Origin: Nematostella vectensis
Taxonomy: Eukaryota; Cnidaria; Anthozoa; Actiniaria; Edwardsiidae
Reading direction: 5' to 3'
Assembly: GCF_932526225.1 (NCBI RefSeq)
Contig: NC_064038.1
Coordinates: 11,533,070 to 11,593,069 of the forward strand
DNA length: 60,000 nt
A program made the position numbers and the translations under genes. Shown one piece after another: positions 37,201 through 49,200 of the stretch; position 1 is the stretch's first letter, and each line of letters starts with the position of its first letter. The notes under the pieces were generated by a model. The model searched no databases. It saw only the letters and a list, made by a program, of their open reading frames with translations, and was not told the DNA's origin.

Positions 37201-40200
37201 GAGTTGATTTTGACCGGCGTCAAAGCCTTTGGTACAGCACAGGTTTAAAGAAACGATGCCCAAAAGAGTGTTACATGTTTAACGTTAGTACGGAAAAGTC
37301 GAGCAGCCAGCCAGTTTAGTTTAACCCAAGAGATAGAAAAGGTTCGAAGGTTGATTCTGATAGAATAAGTCTTGCTGATCAACGCCAGGTAGTTCGTACT
37401 GTCAAATTGTGGCATAGTTGCCGAGTTAATGGGGGGTTTCTGAAGACAGTGAAGCGTCCAGCATGGAAATGAGGCTAGTACCTCAATAATGCATTTCCTT
37501 GCGTTTTTTTTTAACGTATTAACGGGAAAAAATCAGCATAAACTTTGACTAATCTAACGCCTCGCTACGGCGACCTCGAAACCACTGGTATCCTAGAATG
37601 TTACAGTTCCATTTATACAAAGATATGAATAAAAAGTTAGATAGACCATGAAACGGGGGAAAAAATTTGACAGTCTGCATTTTAGGCCAGTTTCAAATAG
37701 ACCATGAAACGGGGGAAAATTTTGACAGTCTGCATTTTAGGCCAGTCTTAGATAGACCATGAAACGGGGGAAAAAATTTGACAGTCTGCATTTTAGGCTA
37801 GTCTTAGATAGACCATGAAACGGGGGAAAAATTTGACAGTCTGCATTTTAGGCCAGTCTTAGATAGACCATGAAACGGGGGGAAAATTTCACATACTCTG
37901 AGACTTCAGCCAATCACCTACAAGTATCAACTTAGAATCACTAAGCCTGTTCTATGCTTTGAAGGTTGGCGTCGACGAGGACGTAGTTAGAAAAGTTTGT
38001 TCAGGGGAGCAAGCTTCAGATATTTCTTATTTGTTTTAGGGGCAGAAGCTATTTTTTATTTTGTTAATTGCTAGAATACAATTCAATACAATTTTTTTAC
38101 CTCACCGTATACAGATTTAGTTTGGCTGAAAGTGAATTATAAAGTCATAGACTCCAGCAACATTCCCCTTCTATTTTTCGTTTCTTAATTGGAAGCATAA
38201 GAAAACATACTTTGCCGCCTCCTTTGCTATTTTCTTTGGAGGGTTAAATATTAGAGAGAAAATCTGCCTTTCCGATTTCTTGGCAAAATCAAATCCCCAG
38301 GATCTAGTAAGTTTTTCGAAAAAGTGTGTTCTAAACATTTTCTGCAATGCACCACAAAGTAGAACTCGTCCTCTAATGTGTCCGGACAGAATTGACATGC
38401 CCGTTCATGAGCTTGTTTATAAGGTCTGTTATACCTCCTCTTTTCTATTTCGAGGTCATGGTTGCTAATGTGCAGTTTGGTGAGGCACCTTCGGTGGTTT
38501 TGGTTTGGGATCTCAAGATAGCCCTGTAGTTCATAGTCATCCTTCTGGTCGCGATATGTTCTAAGTTTATTGCGTTGCATGGTTTGCTGTCTTTGATCGT
38601 CCAAAACTTCATTCTGCCAAAGTTGCAATTCAATGTCCTCTACTCTCTGTCTACGTAATTTTGAGTATTTCTTTCTCTCTCCTGATGTGATTTCAATGGC
38701 TACTCTACCAAAAGGGTAGCTGTCCATCCATCCACCCACCCCCCCCTCACCCCTCTTCTCCAATGCTAGCAAGGCCCTGGTCGAATTTCTAAATTGTTTC
38801 GATGGCTTTACCTATTTTTAATGTTGTAAATTAAGGTCTTTTCATAACCCCAACGTTATTCTGATTAAATAATTGTTTGTTCCAGGTGATATCTCGCCGT
38901 GCCCAAAGACCAAACTCGAGTCTCATGCAGGTCATGTGACAGAGTGTGTATGGAATCCTGTAAGGAGTTACCTAGCAACCAGGTGGGCATAACCATACAC
39001 GCCATTTACCGCCAGTCATCTTTTAGGGGTAGTCTTAACATTCAATACGCCGTGGGTATAACCTTCTAGGTCATGCATAGCCTACTACTGCCTAACTCCA
39101 ACCCTCCCCTCCCCCCCACACACCCTCCCGTCCCCCCCCCACACACACACCCTCCCCTCCCCCCCACACACCCTGTAGTCTTATTTTGAATTATGCCCTG
39201 GGTATAACAGTGTCATGTGCTGCCCATAACTGCCCCTCTTTCCAGTTATCAGCCCTTCGTCCCTTGTGTCTATTAAGCAGCCAATCTCCCCAAAACGTCC
39301 AAAATGTCTCCAAAACGTCCACGGTTGATATAGGTACACCTCATTTTAATCCTTCCGGCCACGTGTTTTGTCGTAGTGGATCTGAAGGAGTCGTAAACGT
39401 GTGGAACATGGCAGCCAAGTCGCATAACATCCTCCAGGAGTCCTACCATTTCGTCAGCTCACGAGACGAGCCCAAGAGAAGCATCACGCCAGAGTCACGG
39501 CAGGTTACCTGTATCTGCTTCAATGTGAGTAGTCTCCCAAGAGGGGGAGGAAGGGGGAATTGTTGATTGTATTTTTGCATATGCAGCAGGTTACCTGTAT
39601 ATGCTTCAATGTGAGTAGTGTCCCAGGAGGGGGAAGGGGGGGGGGGGAGGAATCGTGGATGGTTCTGTTATATTTTGTTATGTATATGTGGCGAGTGTAT
39701 GTCTGTGTTTATGTAGTGTTTTAATTCAAGCTCGTTTTCTTTCAGGCTAATGGGAAGCTGTTGGCGGGCGCCATGGAAAACAAGCTCAACATTTGGAGTT
39801 CGGCAGGCAAGTCTCTTTTATTTTTTGCGACCGTCTTCACCTTTTCCAATTTTTCTTACCAAATTACTGCATTTAAGGCTTTTTTTTTTACTTTCATCAT
39901 AAAACAAATTGAAAGATGGCTTTATTGCCGTCAGACACTGACAACCCAGATCTCTTACAAGTATTTCCCATCCCTTTGTTCCTCCCGTAGGTAACCAAGG
40001 CAACTTGGACATCCAGCCCCACGTGATCACCTGCATGACGTGGCCGGTGTCACGTGGTTTTCTGGAGAGTGGCGTGGTCACCATGGACTCCTTGCTGATT
40101 GGTCGAGCCGATGGATCTGTTGCTGTGGTAGAGGTACTGGACAAGTGCTCCGTGGCCCGAGTTGAGATGGAACACTGCACCAGAGGCGGTAAGGTCCAAC

Positions 40201-43200
40201 ACCATTGGTATTAACCTTTGCCCCATCTCAGCAGTGCCATGACCCAAAGCTATCAACTCTTGCCCCATCTCAATGCCATGACCCATAGGTATCAACTCTT
40301 GCCCCATCTCAGGGCCACGACCCATAGGTATCAACTCTTGCCCCATCTCAGGGCCACGACCCATAGGTATCAACTTTAGCCCTATCTTAGGGCTATGACC
40401 CATAGGTATCAACTCTTGCCCCATCTCAGGGCCATGACCCATAGGTATCAACTTTAGCCCCATCTTAGGGCTATGACCCATAGGTATCAACTCTTGCCCC
40501 ATCTCAGTGCCATGACCCATAGGTATCAACTTTAGCCCCATCTTAGGGCCATGACCCATAGGTATCAACTCTTGCCCCATCTCAGGGCCATGACCCATAG
40601 GTATCAACTTTAGCCCCATCTCAGGGCTATGACCCATAGGTATCAACTTTAGCCCCATCTTAGGGCCATGACCCATAGGTATCAACTCTTGCCCCATCTC
40701 AGGGCCATGACCCATAGGTATCAATTCTTGCCCCATCTCAGGGCCATGACCCATCGGTATCAACTCTTGCCCCGTCTCAGGGCCATGACCCATAGGTATC
40801 AATTCTTGCCCCATCTCAGTGCCATGACCCATAGGTATCAACTCTTGCCCCATCTCGGGGCCATGACCCATAGGTATCAACTTTAGCCCCATCTTAGGGC
40901 CATGACCCATACGTATCAATTTTGCCCCATCTCAGGGCCATGACCCATCGGTATTAAATCTTGCCCCATCTCAGGGCCATGACCCATAGGTATCAATTCT
41001 TGCCCCATCTCAGGGCCATGACCCATCGGTATCAACCCCTTGCCCGATCTCAGTGCCATGACCCATAGGTATCAACTCTAGCCCCAATCCCGTGACCATG
41101 ACAAATTGTGAGATGAAATCTTAAAGTATCCACCTGACAATATAATCCTTATTTGCCGAACTCGATTCAAAATATCGCAACAGTTTTACCATATCAGCCG
41201 ATTGAGATATACTTCGTCGCATTTGGTTCTTTGCTAGAGTGACAAAATGACGGTTGACAACAGCTCTTAAACACTGCACTAGTGGCACATACACTCCTTA
41301 TCTGGGTGACCTGGACACCCGCCGAAAGTTGTGTATGTTCTGGCAGTGGCGGACCCAGTATATTTATATTTTGTGGGAGATAATTTTTTAATTTGCAAAT
41401 TTATAACATCTAGGTCAAAGGGAAGTGAAGGGAAGGCATGGGCGGGGAGGAGGGTACTTTACACTTACAAGCAGGGACGGGGCATTATTATTCAAACCAA
41501 AGAAAAGTTTTAAGAAATAAAACTACAAAACATTTTCTGGCTGCGGTCTTGACTGATGCGTGTTATTGCAATTTTTTTTTTTTTTTTTTTTTTTTATCGG
41601 TCACGGTAACAAATCCTGCATTCTGATTGGCTAATAGAGCGGTCCGGCGATTCCTATGTCTGCCTTGGGTCCGAGAATCGATATTTTGCGCGCGCTGCTC
41701 GCTCAAAGTATGTTTTCGCTGGCGCTAGAAAAAAAGATATTTACCCGGTTAAGGTCGGACCGTACCGAGGTCTTGAAAATACTGACCAAGGCCGAAGGCC
41801 TCCCACCCGACAAATAACCCCTATATACAGTACGTAGCACTGAAGAAAGTTTGCTGTTGTTGTAGTGGCTGCAAGCTGTGTCGCTTGGTATGACGACAGT
41901 AACAGCTTTGCTGTAGGATATACCGACGGAGCAGTGTGTCTAGCGTTTAAAGACCCTAGTGAGCAAGTCAAGATGATACCAGCGCACCAGGTAATAAATA
42001 CACACAGAAAACCCGTTTTATGGATCTACGAGTGGTGTAAAGTCCGTTTATACGAGGGCATAACTTTGAAAGTGTACGCATGGGTCTACAAATGCTTTCA
42101 AGCTCAGCAATTGTTGAAAAAAACACTTATGTTTCTAAACCATAGCAGAAATATCTGCGCGAACCGGAAATGTTGTTTGACATTGTTTAGTAGATCAGCC
42201 GTGGCTTAAGGATCCGCAAGTTTAAACAGTTTTTACCACAGGTGGGCCAGTGTTTTAGCGCATCAACGTATGGGATCTCCTACCTGTGCTGAAACAGGTT
42301 CTATTCCCGCTCGAGACATGTGGAGTATCTTTCTGTTTCTCGGCTTTGAATTTGACTTAATTTAAACGTATATAGGCTTTCTAGAATCCTCTCTTTCTCA
42401 GTTCCAACAATGGTATTTCAACTAATATTTGGATTTTAAATGTGAAGCGCTTAGAACATGCTTGCTGTAGAAGCTGTACTATATCTTTCCTTTTCTCGTC
42501 ACATTATCGTACACACCCACTGGCCTTTATTGTGGCAAATCGAGAATTATGGATAAACTGCTGTCCTTTGTGTTTGCAGACTATGATTATTGGACTGAAA
42601 TTTAATGCAACTGGAGTAGCTCTTATCTCGAGTGCTGTGAATGAGCCCGTGAAGGTGAGTCAATATTGAACACAGCATACATGGTGGGTGTACCCCTTTT
42701 ATTGGGCGTGGCATAACAGGGGGTATGGCTCTTACAAAGTAATGTGAATGAACCCGTCTAGGTAAGTGACCGATTAATAAAGCATTCGTGGTGCTTTTAC
42801 CCATTTTTATGTGGTGTGACACAAAAGTGTTGATACAAACAACTCATGGGTTTGTAGCGCCCCGAAATGGTGATCTAATTTGTTATTTTCGACCCGAAAG
42901 GGTCTTCCCTTATGACACAAATTATGACTATGCATAATGTAAGAGGTGTTGCCATTGAGAAGGTTGCGAAGTTTAGTCTAGATCCTCACCTGTGACGCAT
43001 CTTGCCCTCTCTGCAGGTGTGGTACGAAGTGGAAGACGGGGTCATCCTTCGTCACGTGTTTGAGATGCCCACGTGCTCCTCCATCTCATGCTTCGCACTG
43101 CACTGGGACCCGAGTCACGAGGAGGCGGCTGGAAAACTTGCCCTGTGAGTAGCATCAGAGGAGTCTGCAGGCAACTCATAATGAAAAGGACGGAAAGAAT

Positions 43201-46200
43201 GGGTTACCTGTGGCGAAATTGCGGAGGAGGGAGACTAAGGAAAAATAGAGAGGGAATGCAGCGCTTCCGGTTTGTCACTTCCGTTTTTTTGCCACAAGAA
43301 ACCCAATCCTTTTTTTTTCTTTTTCTGGTCTTTGAGATGCCTGCGGAGGAGGCTACCCTGTGAGTAAATGCGCTAGTTTCTACGAATATCAGCAAGCAAA
43401 ATATTCAATGCGGCTTATCATAGTGTCAGCGATGACCCATTTGCCTCCTCCTCGGCCACGTTGTACCTACATTGTTAAAGCCGCATTGTCACCAGTTTAC
43501 TTCCGGAGGTCCGACATAAACCTCAACGGTTAAAAGATAAAAGAATCTATCAAAATCCAGATATTAAACAGGCCATCCGCTCTAAATTATCAATCACATC
43601 CTTAAAGAAACTTCCAATAAACACACTGCTTTCAATATTTTGAAGTATTTTTCGCGTTTCCGTTAAAAATCATCGGAGATTGTTACGTAATCGACCGGAA
43701 GTAAACTGGTGACAATGCGGCTTTAATTCGTTAATTAACATTCCAGTTGCAGAGTGAGTGGCTAGCTTCCAAAACTGATTTTAATTGTATTTTCGTTTTG
43801 TTAGTGGTGGCACGGACGGAACTACGTGTGTCTATCGAGTGCCCAGGCCCCTGGACCGTGATACCCTGAAAAAGCTCATGACCAACCTAAGACGGTCGGA
43901 CACAGAGAGTCCCATTCCCACCCTCCCTGAGACTAGTCAGCCAATCAGCAAGCCCTGTAGCATCCGGGATACTAATAAAACACCTGATAACAAGAAAGGT
44001 AGCGGGTCCGCCCCTAAAGAGAAGGAGAACTGGTCGCGGGTGTATCATTTCGCGGACATCCTCGAGGCTGCCTGGAAGACTGGCACCCAGGACCAGCCCG
44101 TCCTTCAGGGCAGCGTGTGCCTCTTTGAGTCAGTCGGGCACGGGGGCGTGGTGGTTGCCATGGCTTTTGACAAGAGTGGGATGTTTGTAGCATCTGGCTG
44201 TGACCAAGGCGTGCTCAACATCTGGTCTGTTCAGGTATTTGTTTTTTCGCCTCCTCCCAATCTATGAGATTGCTTTGCCGTAAGTTTACAGCCTTCATTC
44301 TCCTGAACGTATATGGGCTGACACCCTACCCCTCTTGAAAATCCAGATGCATCAATGACCCTTCTCCCCCTCTTGAGCGTATATGCACCATTGACCCCCT
44401 CCCCTTCTTGAACGTCTATATCCTCAACCGACCCTTTCCCTCTTGAACATATCTGCGACCCTCCCCCTCTTGAGCGTATATGCACCATTGACCCCCTTCC
44501 CCTTCTTGAACGTCTATATCCTCAACCGACTCTTCCCCTCTTGAACATATCTGCGACCCTCCCCCTCTTGAACGTTGACATTTGCCGCTAACCCCTCTCT
44601 GTTGTCTAGGATGGGGTTGTGGGGCACACGTACAAGCAAGACGGAGCCGTCCTCAGTGTCGTTTGGACTGGGGATCAGGGTGTCACTGCAGCTTTCAGAG
44701 GATCTAAGGTACTTGGAGCAATGTTTTTTATTTAAACTAAGCCTTCTAGTAAACTAGGGACTGGATAGATTCATTGATCCGACAATCAAGCTTGCGTGAA
44801 TAGCCAGGATCTAAGGTACTTGGAGCAATGGTTTTCATTATCTTAAATACAGTCTTCTGGTAAACTAGGGACAAGATAGATTCATTGATCCGACTTGTCA
44901 ATCAAGCTTGCGTGAGTAGCCAGGATCTAAGGTACTTGGAGCAATGGTTTTCATTATCTTAAATACAGTCTTCTAGTAAACTAGGGACAAGATAGATTTA
45001 TTGATCCGACTTGTCAATCAAGCTTGCATGAGTAGCCAGGATCAAAGGTACCTGGAGCAATGGTTTTCATAATCTTAAATATAGCCTTCTAGTATACTTG
45101 GAACTAGATAAATTCATTGATCCGACTTGTCAACCGAGCTTGCGTGAGTAGCCAGGATCTAAGGTACTTGGAGCAATGGTTTTTATTTAAACTAAGTCTT
45201 CATGGTTTTTATTTAAACTAAGCCTTCTAGTATAATAGGAACAAGATAAATTAATTGATCTGACTTGTCAATCAAGCTTGCATGAATAGCCAGGATCTAT
45301 GGTACTTGGAGCAATGGTTTTCATTATCTTAAATACAGCCTTCTAGTAAACTAGGAACTAGATAAATTCATTGATCTGACTTGTCAATCAAACTTGCGTG
45401 AATAGCCAGGATCTATGGTACTTGGAGCAATGGTTTTCATTGTCTTAAATACAGCCTAATAGTAAACTAGAAACTAGATGAATTTATTGATCCGACTTGT
45501 CAATCAAGCTTGCTTGAGTAGCCAATCAGTGAAGATGTAACGTTATAGCAGCTTGTTTACAGTCTAATGGGCCGTTTCGCAGATAATTTGGTCTCTAACC
45601 TAACTACTGCATTTCAAGCCCTTTTGGCTTAAACACAAAAAGGGACAGTCTTTAAAAAAACTCAGACATGCCAAAGTCGCTCCTCCGCGCTCAAACTCCC
45701 TCATCTGGAACTGAGCCAGTTGTAGGAGTTCTCAGAAAGGCGCTTAAGTGAATGAACTGTAAACTTATATTGTTTGTTACTTTTACTGATGAAAACAATA
45801 ACAGAATAACGCACCCATGCTGAGCTGGCTCATTTATTGTTGTGCAACACAAAACGTGCTCTTCGATCATGCTTTAAAGTCTTTCTCGGCCGCCATTTTA
45901 TCATCCTGGCAAAGTACCAATTGCGAGAAAGCATCCATTTCCTTTGGCTGGATTGGGGAAGCTGTTGTGACCACAGGTACCCCAAGCTGACTGTGTGTAT
46001 GAATAAATTATAGTGGTTTACGTTACGTTATGTGTGTCATGGTTTACAGTGAACATATGAGATTGGAATAAGCCGTTCACTTTACTACAAAATAAAATCG
46101 TAAAACTCTAAAAAAATATTCTATATTTCAATCCCATTTGTTTACTGTAAACCATGACACAAACAACGTAACGTGAACTTTTATAATTTATTCATACACA

Positions 46201-49200
46201 CAGTCAGCTTGGGGTGCCTGTGTTGTAATATTTTTTTATGAAATGTGAAAAGACGCATAAAGCTTTGTTGTTAGATGAGAATTCAAAATTTCTATTTACA
46301 ATAAAAGCAATAACACAGATGTGTCTTACTAGGTTTTTAATCTTGCCACATACAAATTTATATATAACGTTGCTGCCCATTTCGTCTAGACCCCAGTTCT
46401 CTTTCACTTCAACGAAGAGTGGTACAAAAAGCACCGGGTGCTGGCCTGGGCACGAGAGCGGCTACGCGTGCAAGGCATCACGGGCCTAAGCGAGTCTACG
46501 TGTTTTCGTGCTCTGTTGGAGAGGCTACCCACCATTATGCTGGACCAATATAATTACGAAAAGGTGCCGTAGAATTCTTGGAATATCCTCACATGCTATA
46601 TTTTCCATTTTCTAAGAAAATTATAATGATAACTGTGTAATACACACTAGAACCAAACTTGGTACATTTTACTTATGTATTATATGTAATAAATATGTTT
46701 TTTTTTTCATTTGAAGGAATTTTCCGTAGTTTCAGTGAGTAAGTACGCAGCTCTTACAAGCTGCAATTTGATTGGGTAAATGAACAATATCCGCACCTCG
46801 ACACAAAGAACGAGAAGAATAGAGACAAAAGAACTCCTTTGTAGAACAAAGATAATAGGAGACAAAGCAGCTGCGTACTTACTCGGTCAGTACGCAGCTC
46901 TAACAAGCTGCAATTTGATTGGGCAAATGAACAATATCCGCACCTCGACACAAAGAACGAGAAGAATAGAGACAAAAGAACTCCTTTGTAGAGCAAAAAT
47001 AATAGGAGATAAGCAGCTGCGTAGTTACTCGTTTCAGTTGAAGCAAATTTATGCAGAAAAAAAAATTCCTCGAAAGTAGATGGAAAAACGATGCAAATAG
47101 GAATCATGGTTTTTACATCAGACTATTTCTTTTCAGGCTAAGCTAAGTCGCGGCGATCAGCTAGTACACAGTCCCTTCCTCCAATCTCTGGCCGCGTTGA
47201 CTGTAGGCCTGGACCTAGACCGCGTGATGTGCCACGCCCTGTCACGTGCACCTATCCCACCATGCAGCTGGAATGAGGCCAATGCGCTACCCGAGTGGTT
47301 GTGGCTTAAGAGTTTCTGTGTGGCGGTGCACGCAGCAGACGCGCTTACATTTAGAGAGAGATTTCAGAAGAACTTTCTGGTGCCGAACGAGGAGAAGATT
47401 AGTGAGGACGAGCCTTTCCAGCCACTGGTAAGTTAGATAATTTCTCTATGATGGTTCTAAATCATCTTCGTCATCATTGATTATCAAGATAAGTGATCAC
47501 TCTACCAGTGACATGACCATTAACTGTGATGATCATGATGTAGTTCTGCACCGTGATCATCACCATCATGATCATCATCATCATCAACCGCATCGTTATT
47601 ATAATCATCATGTCATCATCGTCTCCATCATCATCTTCATCATCATAATCATTTTTATCATCATGTCATCATCATCAACCGCATCATCATCATTTCTATC
47701 AAAACGTTATCATCATCAACCGCATCGTCATCACAACCATACAAACTCTATTATTATTGTCACGTCAACACGCACTCCTTTTCCAGGCCACTGACAACAG
47801 AAAACCACCTCCACTATTATTCCAAATTCATTTTAAAGTCTGTAACAGAGATCTGCTTGTGGAGCCCAGCAACTGACGATCACCAGCAATAATATTTTCA
47901 GTATCTTAGATCATCCTAAGTATTTCAAAGGCCATTGACGAACTTTGCGTTTAGGACAACTCCTCGTGGAGCCTGACTATGGACGAGCAGGTCATGGCGT
48001 GGGCCATGCGGCGCCCAGAGGACTGGGAGACAGGCGGCAAATGCGACGCGTACCTGTGGGGTGGGGGCCGGCACGGCCAGTTGGCTGAGTCAGGGAGAGG
48101 GGTCAATGTGCCTACTGTCACCAAGTCGCTAGCAAGCGCGCAGCAGGTATGCACTGGGCAGGGAGGGGGGGGGGGGGGGTGGGGAAAGCTGGCTGAGTCA
48201 GGGAGAGGGGTCAATGTGCCTACTGTCACCAAGTCGCTAGCAAGCGCGCAGCAGGTATGCACTGGGCAGGGGGGGGGGGAAGGGGTCGGTCATTTTTTAG
48301 TTTATTTACTGGACAAGATTTTATCTAGTAGTAGCTAGAATTGCAGGATACTTTTTTGTCATGAACTGGGACTTTTATTTATCAAACGATGCCCATCGGG
48401 CATTTACGTTTTGTTTCCTTTTCCATCTTATAATTTGAATAGTTCTGCGTACAAACCGAAGCCAGTAACAATTTTTATAATCAGCCGTTGGAAATGGATA
48501 CTTTCCGACACTTGGTATTTTGCTAGAATGATAAAATGGCGCTTGAACATGCTCTCGAGAAAATGTTTAGATATTAATTACGGTTTAAATTGTGGTATAT
48601 AGTTCTTAAATTTCTAGTATGTTACCCAGGCCGCCCTTACACCATCTGTCATGTATGTATCTGTCTGTCATGTATTGTAGCCAATCAGCTACATGATAGA
48701 AACCTGGTTCTAGCGCTCGCACCACAAAAATGTGGTCCTCGGTTTTTAATAAGCAGATTTTCCTAGAACTTTATTTTGGTGTCCACGGTAGCACGCGTTA
48801 AATGGATAAATGTTATGTTGGTTTTATGTCATTGGTTGTCCATTCGCTTTTTTTCGTTTCATAGGTCGTTTGCGGTCAGAATTGTACCTTCGTCGTACAA
48901 GTTAATGGCACCATACTAGCGTGTGGAGAGGGTAGCTACGGACGCCTCGGAATGGGCAACTCTGATGACCTCTTCACGCTTTCCCCAATATCCGCACTAC
49001 AAGGTAACTGTTAGTTGTGTGTAAGCACAAGACAGTACCACGGGCCAGCATCCCAATACAACGTTCTTCTGCGTTCCAAGTGCGATGACAGAAGAGACCT
49101 CGGTCTTATCCAAGATGATAAAAGATTCACTTTCCTTAATGTAAAGAGCCAGGTTACCCTTGGAAACATACCTGGCCCATATTCAATCTCGATTTCCCGA

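Noticed and set aside
40050-40919. A 289-codon - strand frame of 13-residue repeats
   Set aside because: It is a 39-base minisatellite in intron 27 read on the wrong strand; no conserved domain.
47477-47794. His-rich ORF after exon 34
   Set aside because: It is a CAT trinucleotide repeat in intron 34.
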